DNA of 44,988 nt from contig NZ_JALJDX010000183.1 in assembly GCF_022952855.1 (NCBI RefSeq), positions 1 through 44,988 on the forward strand. The letters run 5' to 3'. The stretch is from Pseudomonas sp. RGM2987. Lineage in GTDB: Bacteria; Pseudomonadota; Gammaproteobacteria; Pseudomonadales; Pseudomonadaceae. Below are positions 10,000-21,913 of the stretch, piece after piece. The notes below the pieces were generated by a model that saw nothing but the letters and a program-made list of their open reading frames with translations, was not told the origin of the DNA and made no database searches. The position numbers and the translations under genes were made by a program. Every line of letters starts with the position of its first letter. Positions within the stretch are counted from its first letter, which is position 1.

Positions 10000-11217
10000 A
10001 TGGCGGTCAAGGCAGTCAAAACCGATGTCTACACTTGGGAAGGCAAGGATCGCAAAGGCACGAAAATGACTGGCGAGCTGACAGGGCAGAGTCCAGCCTT
10101 GGTCAAGGCACAACTGCGCAAGCAAGGGATCAACCCGGAGAAAGTCCGCAAGAAATCCACCTCGATCTTCAGCAAAGGCAAGCGCATCAAGCCGCTGGAC
10201 ATCGCCCTCTTCACCCGCCAGATGGCAACGATGCTCAAGGCCGGCGTGCCGCTGTTGCAGGCGTTCGACATCATTGGTGAAGGCTTCGACAACGCCAACA
10301 TGCGCAAACTGGTGGACGAAGTGAAACAGGAGGTCGCGGCGGGCAACAGCTTTGCCGCGTCGTTGCGCAAGTGCCCGCAATATTTCGACGAGCTGTATTG
10401 CAACCTGGTGGACGCCGGTGAGCAGGCCGGTGCCTTGGACACGCTGCTGGACCGGGTCGCGACCTACAAGGAAAAGAGCGAAGCGCTCAAGGCCAAGATC
10501 AAGAAAGCCATGACCTATCCCACCGCCGTGATTTTTGTCGCCGCGGTAGTGACCGGCATCCTGCTGGTCAAGGTGGTGCCGCAATTCGAGTCGGTGTTCG
10601 CCGGGTTCGGCGCACAGCTGCCTGCGTTCACCTTGATGGTCATCGGTCTGTCGGAGTTCATGCAGCAGTGGTGGTATCTGCTGATTGGCGCAGTGGTGGG
10701 GGCATTTTTCGGGGTGAAGTACGCACTCAAGCGCTCCCAGGGCTTTCGTGACTGGCGCGATAAATGGCTGCTCAAACTGCCGCTGGTAGGCGCGCTGATG
10801 TACAAATCCGCCGTGGCTCGCTACGCCCGGACGCTCTCCACCACATTTGCCGCCGGCGTGCCCCTGGTCGAAGCCCTGGACTCGGTGTCCGGCGCCACCG
10901 GCAACGTGGTATTCAAGCGGGCAGTGCAACGCATCCGACAGGATGTCTCGACCGGCATGCAGTTGAATTTTTCCATGCGTGCATCAGGGATCTTTCCGAA
11001 CCTGGCGATCCAGATGACCGCCATCGGCGAAGAGTCCGGCGCGCTGGACGACATGCTCGACAAAGTGGCGAGTTTTTATGAAGCCGAGGTGGACAATCTG
11101 GTGGACAACCTCACCAGCCTGATGGAACCCTTCGTCATGGTGATCCTCGGGGTGGTCGTCGGTGGCCTGGTGGTTGCGATGTACCTGCCTATCTTCCAAC
11201 TCGGCTCTGCGATCTGA
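10000..11217 (+). CDS. pilC: type IV pilus platform protein PilC
   Basis: This 405-residue inner-membrane platform protein belongs to the GspF family and transmits PilB motion to the pilin subunits. Two T2SSF domains are visible. The first, at about 70-195, starts ALFTRQMATMLKAGVPLLQA. The second, at about 270-400, contains ARTLSTTFAAGVPLVEALDS. The membrane helices are near AVIFVAAVVTGILLVKVVP, WYLLIGAVVGAFFGV and MVILGVVVGGLVVAMYLPIF. I start at ATG 10000 (MAVKAVKTDVYTWEGKD), 2 bases after pilB. The frame is open further upstream only within pilB. pilD begins 1 base after the stop, so coupling is tight. Confidence 0.96.
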   Translation: MAVKAVKTDVYTWEGKDRKGTKMTGELTGQSPALVKAQLRKQGINPEKVRKKSTSIFSKGKRIKPLDIALFTRQMATMLKAGVPLLQAFDIIGEGFDNANMRKLVDEVKQEVAAGNSFAASLRKCPQYFDELYCNLVDAGEQAGALDTLLDRVATYKEKSEALKAKIKKAMTYPTAVIFVAAVVTGILLVKVVPQFESVFAGFGAQLPAFTLMVIGLSEFMQQWWYLLIGAVVGAFFGVKYALKRSQGFRDWRDKWLLKLPLVGALMYKSAVARYARTLSTTFAAGVPLVEALDSVSGATGNVVFKRAVQRIRQDVSTGMQLNFSMRASGIFPNLAIQMTAIGEESGALDDMLDKVASFYEAEVDNLVDNLTSLMEPFVMVILGVVVGGLVVAMYLPIFQLGSAI

Positions 11218-11218
11218 C

Positions 11219-12088
11219 ATGCCCCTCAGCGAATTTTTCGTGCTCTATCCCCTGGCCTTCGTATTCGCTGCGTTATTGCTCGGATTGATCGTCGGCAGTT
11301 TCCTCAATGTGCTGGTGTGGCGCCTGCCGAAGATGCTCGACCGCGAATGGCGCCTGCAAGCCCATGACCTGCTCGGCCTGCCGCCCGAAGCACCGGGCCC
11401 GGTCTACAACCTGATGCTGCCGCACTCCGAGTGCACCCACTGCGGCCATCGCATCCGCGCCTGGGAAAACATCCCGTTGCTCAGCTACCTGATGCTGCGC
11501 GGGCGCTGCTCCAGCTGCGCCGCCCCCATCGGCAAGCGTTATCCGCTGACCGAATTGGCCTGCGGCGCATTGTCGGCCTTCGTCGCTTGGCATTTCGGCT
11601 TTGGCTGGCAGGCCGCAATGGTGCTGGTGCTGACCTGGGGCCTGCTGGGCATGAGCCTGATCGACGCCGAGCATCAACTGCTGCCCGATACGCTGGTGCT
11701 GCCCCTGCTGTGGCTGGGCCTGATCGTCAACAGCTTCGGACTGTTCGTCAGCCTCGACCAGGCGATGTGGGGTGCGGTGGGCGGCTACCTGGCGCTGTGG
11801 TCGGTGTTCTGGGTGTTCAAGCTGATCACCGGCAAGGAAGGCATGGGCTATGGCGACTTCAAGCTGCTGGCGATGCTGGGTGCCTGGGGGGGCTGGCAAC
11901 TGCTGCCGCTGACATTGCTGCTGTCATCGCTGGTCGGCGCGGTGATCGGGGTCATTATGCTGCGGCTGCGCAATGCCCCCGGGTCGACGCAAATCCCTTT
12001 CGGGCCCTATCTGGCCGTTGCCGGCTGGATTGCGTTGCTCTGGGGTGGTCAAATAACCGACTTCTATTGGCAGTCTGTCGGTTTCTGA
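11219..12088 (+). CDS. pilD: prepilin peptidase / N-methyltransferase PilD
   Basis: This 289-residue integral membrane aspartyl protease cuts the leader of PilA and the minor pilins and methylates the new N-terminus. The N-terminal cytoplasmic domain carries CTHCGHRI and CSSC, the four zinc-ligand cysteines of the methylase part. The catalytic aspartates are in SLIDAEHQLLPD and in the GxGD motif GYGDFKLLAMLGA. About eight hydrophobic helices are present. The ATG at 11219 follows the pilC stop by one base. In Pseudomonas the same enzyme (XcpA) also serves type II secretion pseudopilins, so it probably has substrates encoded outside this window. Confidence 0.96.
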   Translation: MPLSEFFVLYPLAFVFAALLLGLIVGSFLNVLVWRLPKMLDREWRLQAHDLLGLPPEAPGPVYNLMLPHSECTHCGHRIRAWENIPLLSYLMLRGRCSSCAAPIGKRYPLTELACGALSAFVAWHFGFGWQAAMVLVLTWGLLGMSLIDAEHQLLPDTLVLPLLWLGLIVNSFGLFVSLDQAMWGAVGGYLALWSVFWVFKLITGKEGMGYGDFKLLAMLGAWGGWQLLPLTLLLSSLVGAVIGVIMLRLRNAPGSTQIPFGPYLAVAGWIALLWGGQITDFYWQSVGF

Positions 12089-12112
12089 TGTCGATGCCCC
12101 AAGACCTTTTTT

Positions 12113-12736
12113 ATGAGTAGCCCCGTGGAAAAACCCTGGATTCTCGGCCTGACCGGAGGCATTGGCAGCGGCAAGAGTGCGGCGGCCCAGCATTTCATCG
12201 ACCTGGGCGTGCATGTCATCGACGCCGATCACGCGGCGCGCTGGGTGGTCGAACCCGGGCGCCCGGCACTGGCAGCAATCGCCGGGCATTTCGGCCCCGG
12301 TGTGCTGCTAGCCGATGGTGCCCTGGATCGGGCGGCGTTGCGCAAGCTGATCTTCGAGAACGCCGAGCAACGCCGCTGGCTCGAAGCGCTGCTGCATCCG
12401 TTGATTGGCGAGGAAATTGCCCATCATCTGGCCCAGGCGCAATCGGCCTACGCGATTCTGGTTTCACCGCTGCTGATCGAATCAGGGCAGTACGCCATGA
12501 CCCAACGGATCCTGGTGATCGATGCGCCGGAACAATTGCAGATCGAACGCACCTTGCAGCGCGACCAGACCAGCGAACAGCAGGTCCAGGCGATCCTCAA
12601 GGCCCAATCCAGCCGCCAGGACCGCCTGAGCCATGCCGACGACGTGGTGGTCAACGACCGCGACCTCGCCTGGCTGCACAGCGAGGTCGAGCGCCTGCAT
12701 CACTTTTACCTAACTTTGCGTGGAGGCCAGTCATGA
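12113..12736 (+). CDS. coaE: dephospho-CoA kinase
   Basis: This 207-residue kinase phosphorylates dephospho-CoA at the 3'-OH, the last step of coenzyme A synthesis. The P-loop is [11 protein letters not shown] at about 11-21. It is followed by the [11 protein letters not shown] segment with the catalytic Asp, the [12 protein letters not shown] helix, and a lid with Arg residues ([26 protein letters not shown]). Length is standard. It follows pilD by 24 bases, as in other pseudomonads, and overlaps yacG by 4 bases. The ATG at 12113 has no clear Shine-Dalgarno; a GTG at 12125 is an alternative. Confidence 0.96.
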   Translation: MSSPVEKPWILGLTGGIGSGKSAAAQHFIDLGVHVIDADHAARWVVEPGRPALAAIAGHFGPGVLLADGALDRAALRKLIFENAEQRRWLEALLHPLIGEEIAHHLAQAQSAYAILVSPLLIESGQYAMTQRILVIDAPEQLQIERTLQRDQTSEQQVQAILKAQSSRQDRLSHADDVVVNDRDLAWLHSEVERLHHFYLTLRGGQS

Positions 12737-12939
12737 GCCAAACCCCAACCGTCGATTGCCCAACCTGCGGCGCCCCTGTGGAATGGAGCCCGGAGAGCAA
12801 GTTCCGGCCATTCTGTTCCGATCGTTGCAAACTGATCGACCTGGGCGCCTGGGCGTCGGAAGAACACAAGATCCCGGTCAGCCCGGATGCCGAGGATGAG
12901 CTGTTCAGCGAGGACTTCAACCCCCGCTCGCACCACTAA
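12733..12939 (+). CDS. yacG: DNA gyrase inhibitor YacG
   Basis: This 68-residue zinc protein binds GyrB and inhibits gyrase in the well-studied E. coli homologue. Its four cysteines have the family spacing: CPTCGAPV at the N-terminus and [14 protein letters not shown] in the middle, followed by the typical EEHKIPV segment and an acidic tail. GGAGG lies 7 bases before the ATG, which overlaps the coaE stop (ATGA). It ends the pilBCD-coaE-yacG run, and its stop overlaps the stop of the convergent small gene by 4 bases. Confidence 0.94.
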   Translation: MSQTPTVDCPTCGAPVEWSPESKFRPFCSDRCKLIDLGAWASEEHKIPVSPDAEDELFSEDFNPRSHH

Positions 12940-13151
12940 GGCCGCATGAAACCGTAGTCCTGCTCGTCGTCGAGGTTTTCCGCCAGGAAGCTCAACTCAT
13001 CGGCCAGGTCTTCAACGCTGCGCACCGTCTTGCTCTGTTGCACGATGGCACTGAGCAAGGCACGCAGGCTCAGGCCCGGGTCGAAGCCGATCTCCATGGC
13101 TGCATCGTGGCTACGCCTGATCTCTTGTCTCGCCCACTCATAAACACTCAT
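12936..13151 (-). CDS. small conserved hypothetical protein
   Basis: This 71-residue acidic cytoplasmic protein has no signal peptide or membrane helix. The sequence runs [20 protein letters not shown], then [20 protein letters not shown], and ends with an acidic stretch [14 protein letters not shown]. It looks all-helical. I do not recognise a functional family; a similar gene sits beside yacG in other Pseudomonas as far as I recall. The start is set at 13151, because AGGAG lies 7 bases upstream of that ATG; an upstream in-frame ATG at 13181 has no such site. It may be co-transcribed with the permease gene upstream at 13901. Confidence 0.75.
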   Translation of the reverse strand: MSVYEWARQEIRRSHDAAMEIGFDPGLSLRALLSAIVQQSKTVRSVEDLADELSFLAENLDDEQDYGFMRP

Positions 13152-13214
13152 GGTTGTGCTCCTGGAAGTTTTCCAGAGCATGAAGGGCGGGTAACGGGGC
13201 GACCTTGATGTGAA

Positions 13215-13901
13215 TCAAGGCTTGTCTTCATCCTTCCAGGGCGCCGACAGATAGCGCGTGCGGTTGAAGGTTTCCAGCCAGTCGGGACTGAACACCACCA
13301 GCGCACTGACCACCATGCCGTTGATGAATGCCTCGGGAAAGATAATCAACCATAGGTAGCCGATAAAGTCCTCCAGCCAATAGGGCATGGCGAATACTCC
13401 GTCGTACCAGAGCAGGCCCAGCCCCAGCAGCAGGCACAACAGGGCCGAAAGCGCGGCGGCGAGAAATCCCGAGCAGAAGATATACACAAACAGATTACGC
13501 GGCTGGGCGCGCTCCACCAGGATCGCGCAACACTCGGTGACCAGCACCGGCAGCAAAATCAGCAGCGCACCGTTGATGCCCAGCGCCGCCATGTCCTGGC
13601 GCCCCAGCAGCACCAGGGCGAGCTGGGCAATCAGACCACCGAGGATCGCCAACGGCCAGTCCAGCAGCAGGGTCACGGCGGTCATGCCGATGAAGTGATA
13701 GGACACGCCTGTGTCGAAATCCCGCCGCACCAACCACAACAGGAACAACGCCAGGACGGTGCCGAACAACAGGTGCTGGCGACGGCTGTCGGCGAACAGT
13801 TCGACCCACGGCGCCCGCCACACGGCCCAGGCCAATACCGGCACATAGATCAGCCAGCCGACCGTCAGTGTCTGCGGTGCGAGCAGTTCGGCACCGATCA
13901 T
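13215..13901 (-). CDS. CbiM-like energy-coupling-factor transporter permease (orphan)
   Basis: This 228-residue polytopic membrane protein has about seven hydrophobic helices. Markers are LTVGWLIYVPVLAWAVW, GVSYHFIGMTAVTLLLDWPL, GGLIAQLALVLLGR, GINGALLILLPVLVTE and the C-terminal LWLIIFPEAFINGMVVSALV. The pattern H-F-x-G-M plus the late PEAFINGM segment resembles the CbiM/NikM substrate-capture family for Co or Ni. No CbiN/Q/O partner lies nearby, so it may act alone, use partners encoded elsewhere, or have another role. GGAGT lies 7 bases before ATG 13901; upstream in-frame extension runs into a REPIN and is rejected. Confidence 0.65.
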   Translation of the reverse strand: MIGAELLAPQTLTVGWLIYVPVLAWAVWRAPWVELFADSRRQHLLFGTVLALFLLWLVRRDFDTGVSYHFIGMTAVTLLLDWPLAILGGLIAQLALVLLGRQDMAALGINGALLILLPVLVTECCAILVERAQPRNLFVYIFCSGFLAAALSALLCLLLGLGLLWYDGVFAMPYWLEDFIGYLWLIIFPEAFINGMVVSALVVFSPDWLETFNRTRYLSAPWKDEDKP

Positions 13902-13943
13902 GGGACTACTCCTTTTGCTTGTCCTTGCATCAAACAGCCTGTT

Positions 13944-14036
13944 GTGGCGAGGGAGCTTGCTCCCGCTGGGCTGCGGAGCAGGCCTAAAGAATTTGCGACC
14001 GCTTCGCGCTCGAGCGGGAGCAAGCTCCCTCGCCAC
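13944..14036. repeat. REPIN (GTGGCGAGGGAGC family)
   Basis: The arms GTGGCGAGGGAGCTTGCTCC and GGGAGCAAGCTCCCTCGCCA are inverted around a spacer of about 45 bases. It sits between the divergent permease and DUF1780 genes. Confidence 0.9.
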
Positions 14037-14133
14037 GGTTACCTCAGTCCAGCAGTCTACACCCCTCCCCATAACGTCCATTAATCACCACAGTGCTTTC
14101 AGCTTGTCGCAATTGAACGCTAAGCTTGGGCTC

Positions 14134-14760
14134 ATGGATGATTCCGATTACTTACGCCTGCTGACCATCGCGGCCGAGCAAGCCAACGCCTTTCTCTCCA
14201 ATGCCCGCAAATGGGAGCGTGAGCGTTGGGTCTGCCAGCGACTGCTGCAAGGGCTGAACGTGCCTTATCGCGCCGATGAGTTTGCCCCCGCGGGCGAGCC
14301 GCCGGATGTCCTGTTTCGCGACGCCAATTTCGAGGTGTTCTTCGTGCTCGACGAGGGCCGGCGCCTCAACGACGAATGGCGCGACGAATTGCAACGCCGC
14401 CGCAGCGCGTTTTCCCTGAGCCAGTTGGTGCGCCGCGAAGCCAAGCCGCGACGGATCCCGGCCAACGAATTCCTGTTGCGCCTGGCCCCGACCCTGCGCA
14501 AGAAAGCCCACAACTACACCGAGCGCGGCATGGACCTGGGCGATCTGGACATCATTGCCTTCGCTAGCCTAAAGCGCGAGGTGCTGGACCTCAACAGCCA
14601 TTTTCCGCCGCCCACCGAGTACCTGCGCCAGGGCTGGCGATCCCTGTCGCTGGTGGGGCCGACCTTTGCCCGGGTGCTGTTTGCCCACCCCGATGCGCCG
14701 GATTTCCTGCGCAGCAACCTGGGGCGCAGCATTGTGTTCGACGTCGGGATCAGCCTGTAG
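14134..14760 (+). CDS. DUF1780 family protein
   Basis: This 208-residue soluble protein starts MDDSDYLRLLTIAAEQANAF. It contains WERERWVCQRLLQGLNV, FAPAGEPPDVLFRDANFEVF and FLLRLAPTLRKKAHNYTERG. The central ..PPDVLF..ANFEVFFVLDEGRR part looks like a PD-(D/E)XK-type nuclease core (D in PPDVLF, E in NFEVF). That resemblance is my inference; the family is known to me only as DUF1780. The start is taken at ATG 14134. The open frame continues upstream through the REPIN to 13900, but that part has the repeat composition and no ribosome site. Confidence 0.7.
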   Translation: MDDSDYLRLLTIAAEQANAFLSNARKWERERWVCQRLLQGLNVPYRADEFAPAGEPPDVLFRDANFEVFFVLDEGRRLNDEWRDELQRRRSAFSLSQLVRREAKPRRIPANEFLLRLAPTLRKKAHNYTERGMDLGDLDIIAFASLKREVLDLNSHFPPPTEYLRQGWRSLSLVGPTFARVLFAHPDAPDFLRSNLGRSIVFDVGISL

Positions 14761-14830
14761 ACTCCCAACAGGCCCCGGTACATGTACGCTCACCTGACGA
14801 GCGGCTACGCTGCATTCAATGCCACGGAGC

Positions 14831-14848
14831 CGGACGCTGTAGCGTCCG
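14831..14848. terminator. hairpin after DUF1780, possible terminator
   Basis: CGGACGC and GCGTCCG pair around a TGTA loop, and CACCTTTTG follows downstream. It lies 70 bases after the DUF1780 stop. The poor T tract makes the call weak. Confidence 0.3.
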
Positions 14849-14881
14849 CACCTTTTGCAACGTCTACCTGATGAGGCCTTT

Positions 14882-15055
14882 ATGACCAGCCGCCTGAACC
14901 CAGATGACCAGAAGCATGTCGAAGAGTACCTCCAACTGTCCCAGCACCGAGTCGAGCGCCGGCCTTTCCGGCCGTGGATGCTCCTGGTGGTGGTACTGGC
15001 GATCACTATCGGCCTGGGCCTGTTGAGCCGACTGATCAGTTACCTGACGCTATGA
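14882..15055 (+). CDS. DUF3094 family small membrane protein
   Basis: This 57-residue protein has a charged, probably cytoplasmic first half (MTSRLNPDDQKHVEEYLQLS). One C-terminal membrane helix follows, from about 33 to 55 (WMLLVVVLAITIGLGLLSRL). GAGG lies 5 bases before the ATG. It matches the small Pseudomonas family DUF3094, whose function is unknown. It stands 57 bases upstream of the type II NADH dehydrogenase gene in the same direction, so co-transcription is likely. A membrane-anchoring or regulatory link to that enzyme is only a guess from position. Confidence 0.8.
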   Translation: MTSRLNPDDQKHVEEYLQLSQHRVERRPFRPWMLLVVVLAITIGLGLLSRLISYLTL

Positions 15056-15112
15056 GCCCTAGACTCGCGCGGGTAACGGCACCGATTTCCTTTAGCCTTG
15101 CGAGATATCCCC

Positions 15113-16411
15113 ATGACTCACCGTATTGTTATCGTTGGCGGCGGCGCCGGCGGCCTGGAGTTGGCTACCCGTCTGGGTAAGACGCTGGGCAAGCGCGGCA
15201 CGGCCAGCGTAATGCTGGTCGACGCGAACCTGACCCACATCTGGAAACCGTTGCTGCACGAAGTGGCCGCCGGCTCCCTGAATTCTTCCGAAGACGAGCT
15301 CAACTACGTTGCCCAGGCCAAATGGAACCACTTCGAGTTCCAGCTCGGGCGCATGAGCGGCCTGGATCGGCAACTGAAGAAAATCCAGCTGGCCGCCACT
15401 TATGACGAAGCGGGCGTCGAGCTGTTGCCAGCCCGTGAGCTGGGCTACGACACCCTGGTGATTGCCGTCGGCAGCACCACCAACGACTTCGGCACCGAAG
15501 GCGCGGCGCAACATTGCCTGTTCCTCGACACCCGCAAACAGGCCGAGCGCTTCCACCAGCAACTGCTCAACCATTATCTGCGCGCCCACGCCGGCCAGAC
15601 CGATGCGGTGGAGCGCATCAGCGTCGCCATCGTCGGTGCCGGCGCGACCGGCGTCGAACTGGCCGCCGAGCTGCACAACGCGGCCCATGAACTGGCGGCC
15701 TACGGGCTGGACCGGATCAAGCCGGAAAACATGCACATCACCCTGATCGAAGCCGGGCCACGCGTCCTGCCAGCACTGCCCGAGCGCATCGGCGGGCCCG
15801 TGCACAAGACCCTGGAAAAGCTCGGGGTCAATGTCATGACCAACGCCGCCGTCAGCCAGGTGACGGCCGACAGCCTGATCACCGCCGATGGCAAGGTGAT
15901 CGATGCGAGCCTCAAGGTCTGGGCGGCAGGGATTCGTGCGCCGGGGTTCCTCAAGGACATCGACGGGCTGGAGACCAATCGCATCAATCAATTGCAAGTG
16001 CTGCCTACGCTGCAGACCACCCGCGACGAAAACATCTTTGCCTTCGGTGACTGCGCCGCCTGCCCGCAACCGGACAGTGACCGCAACGTACCGCCTCGCG
16101 CCCAGGCCGCGCACCAGCAAGCATCGCTGCTGGCCAAATCCCTGAAGCTACGGATCGAAGGCAAGGCCCTGCCGCACTACAAGTACACCGACTACGGTTC
16201 GCTGATCTCGCTGTCGCGCTTCTCGGCAGTGGGTAACCTGATGGGCAACCTCACCGGTAGCGTGATGCTCGAAGGCTGGCTGGCGCGGATGTTCTATGTG
16301 TCGCTGTACCGCATGCACCAGATGGCGCTGTACGGCATGTTCCGCACGGCGATGCTGATGCTGGGGAGCAAGATCGGGCGCGGGACCGAGCCTCGACTGA
16401 AGTTGCACTGA
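15113..16411 (+). CDS. ndh: type II NADH:quinone oxidoreductase
   Basis: This 432-residue flavoprotein oxidises NADH and reduces quinone at the inner membrane without pumping protons. The FAD site is RIVIVGGGAGGLELATRLG at about 4-22, and the NADH site is VAIVGAGATGVELAAELHN at about 170-188. The late FAD motif is IFAFGDCAACP at about 305. The C-terminal part (RMFYVSLYRMHQMALYGMF) looks amphipathic and probably holds the protein on the membrane, as in other Ndh enzymes. I start at ATG 15113 (MTHRIVIVGG), preceded by GAGATA; a TTG at 15098 is possible but less likely. Length fits the family. Confidence 0.93.
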   Translation: MTHRIVIVGGGAGGLELATRLGKTLGKRGTASVMLVDANLTHIWKPLLHEVAAGSLNSSEDELNYVAQAKWNHFEFQLGRMSGLDRQLKKIQLAATYDEAGVELLPARELGYDTLVIAVGSTTNDFGTEGAAQHCLFLDTRKQAERFHQQLLNHYLRAHAGQTDAVERISVAIVGAGATGVELAAELHNAAHELAAYGLDRIKPENMHITLIEAGPRVLPALPERIGGPVHKTLEKLGVNVMTNAAVSQVTADSLITADGKVIDASLKVWAAGIRAPGFLKDIDGLETNRINQLQVLPTLQTTRDENIFAFGDCAACPQPDSDRNVPPRAQAAHQQASLLAKSLKLRIEGKALPHYKYTDYGSLISLSRFSAVGNLMGNLTGSVMLEGWLARMFYVSLYRMHQMALYGMFRTAMLMLGSKIGRGTEPRLKLH

Positions 16412-16469
16412 GGATATAAATCATCCGTGAAGGCGATGAGCTTTAGAGGTGCATCGCCTGTTCCATCGT

Positions 16470-16552
16470 CTTCGCGAGCAAGCCCGCTCCCACAGGGGAT
16501 CGAGTACTTCAAGGGTACGCGATCAACTGTGGGAGCGGGCTTGCTCGCGAAG
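16470..16552. repeat. REPIN (GCGAGCAAGCCCGC family)
   Basis: The arms CTTCGCGAGCAAGCCCGCTC and GAGCGGGCTTGCTCGCGAAG are inverted with about 40 bases between them. It lies between the convergent ndh and chemoreceptor genes. Confidence 0.9.
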
Positions 16553-16609
16553 ACGGCTGTGCAGTCAAAAGTTATCGAAAAGACAAAACTCGATCTGCGT
16601 CGCCATCAA

Positions 16610-18458
<1,849 letters not shown>

Positions 18459-18463
18459 GTAAT

Positions 18464-18490
18464 AAAAAGGCGACCTTTTCAAGTCGCCTT
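18464..18490 (-). terminator. terminator-like hairpin inside the tRNA operon
   Basis: On the minus strand AAGGCGAC pairs with GTCGCCTT, followed by TTTATTA. It lies between tRNA-Lys and tRNA-Pro copy 1. It could terminate part of the transcripts or serve as a processing signal. Confidence 0.65.
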
Positions 18491-18552
18491 CCTCGATCAG
18501 CGCTTTTGGCCTCTGATCTTAAGATTCGATTCCAGCGAACTGGTCTCAAAAA

Positions 18553-18628
18553 TGGTGGGTCGTGTGGGATTCGAACCTACGACCAATTGGTTAAAAGCCA
18601 ACTGCTCTACCAACTGAGCTAACGACCC
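18553..18628 (-). tRNA. tRNA-Lys(UUU)
   Basis: This 76-base cloverleaf starts GGGTCGTTAGCTCAGTTGGT at 18628 and has an encoded CCA at 18555-18553. The acceptor stem is GGGTCGT/ACGACCC. The anticodon loop is CTTTTAA, giving anticodon TTT. It lies 5 bases after tRNA-Pro copy 2 and is clearly part of one transcript. Confidence 0.95.
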
Positions 18629-18633
18629 AAATA

Positions 18634-18710
18634 TGGTCGGGGTAAGGGGATTCGAACTCCTGACATCCTGCTCCCAAAGCAGGCGCGCTACCGGACTGCG
18701 CTATACCCCG
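18634..18710 (-). tRNA. tRNA-Pro(UGG), copy 2
   Basis: This 77-base tRNA is identical over its whole length to copy 1. It starts at 18710 with an encoded CCA at 18636-18634 and anticodon TGG. It lies between tRNA-Asn (7 bases upstream) and tRNA-Lys. Confidence 0.95.
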
Positions 18711-18717
18711 ATTGAAA

Positions 18718-18793
18718 TGGCTCCGTGACCAGGACTCGAACCTGGGACCCAATGATTAACAGTCATTTGCTCTACCGACTGAGCTATCACGGA
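18718..18793 (-). tRNA. tRNA-Asn(GUU)
   Basis: This 76-base cloverleaf has acceptor stem TCCGTGA/TCACGGA, discriminator G and an encoded CCA at 18720-18718. The loop CTGTTAA gives anticodon GTT. It is the first gene of the leftward tRNA operon, about 90 bases from the promoter. Confidence 0.95.
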
Positions 18794-18889
18794 ACTGATA
18801 TTTCAAGTTGCAACATTGAAGCTTGTCGAACCTCGCTTCAACCTCTTCTACCCGTCTGCATCGCTGCGTTCGTGTGTCTGAGGCGCGCT

Positions 18890-18917
18890 ATTCTACAATC
18901 TTCAAAACCGCTGTCAA
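18890..18917 (-). promoter_or_regulatory. strong promoter of the tRNA operon
   Basis: On the minus strand TTGACA (18917-18912) and TAGAAT (18895-18890) are 16 bases apart. They are followed by a GC-rich discriminator (GCGCGCC) typical of stringently controlled stable-RNA promoters. An AT-rich tract lies upstream (18918-18965). The remaining DNA to 19104 holds no gene I can support. Confidence 0.8.
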
Positions 18918-19104
18918 CCCCCTAAATTGCTTTCAAGACAATGATTTGCAACTTATTTTGGATTGCTTCTCAGTGAGAAGAGACCCTTGGGGTGACTGAC
19001 TGCGGGGCGCACTTTACAAGCCTTTTCCTTTGAGTTCAACGGCCTGATGAAAAAATGGTGCTTGGAAGCGAGCCTCCCCATAGATCAGGAAAAGAACACC
19101 GGCC

Positions 19105-19198
19105 GTGGCGAGGGAGCTTGCTCCCGCTGGGTCGCGTAGCGGCCCCTCAAAAAGCGAGGAGTGCTTCGCACTCCAGCGGGAGCAAGCTCCCTCGCCAC
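19105..19198. repeat. REPIN (GTGGCGAGGGAGC family)
   Basis: The arms GTGGCGAGGGAGCTTGCTCC and GGGAGCAAGCTCCCTCGCCA are inverted around about 45 bases. It lies just downstream of clpB, where no ordinary terminator is visible. Confidence 0.9.
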
Positions 19199-19217
19199 AA
19201 AAGCCCAGACAATCGCC

Positions 19218-21782
<2,565 letters not shown>

Positions 21783-21855
21783 AGGGTCACCTTCCTTTTG
21801 GGCAGGCCGGACCTGAAAACCGTCCTGAATGAAGAAACCTGCCAGATACCGTTAT

Positions 21856-21883
21856 AGATGTGGTCGATTCTGGAAGTTTCAAG
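21856..21883 (-). promoter_or_regulatory. sigma-32 heat-shock promoter of clpB
   Basis: On the minus strand CTTGAA, a 14-base spacer and CCACATCT match the sigma-32 consensus CTTGAA-N13/14-CCCCATNT with one mismatch. It lies about 75 bases before the clpB ATG, in the gap after pgeF. Confidence 0.75.
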
Positions 21884-21913
21884 CGGCGCACTATTGATGC
21901 AGATCAGGAGAGT

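Noticed and set aside
13902..14133. N-terminal extension of DUF1780 (from 13900) and of the permease (to 14081)
   Set aside because: Both run through the REPIN at 13944-14036; the encoded peptides are typical REP translations.
18718..18794. tRNA-Asn with a 77-base length
   Set aside because: The acceptor stem pairs only if the 5' end is at 18793, giving the standard 76 bases.
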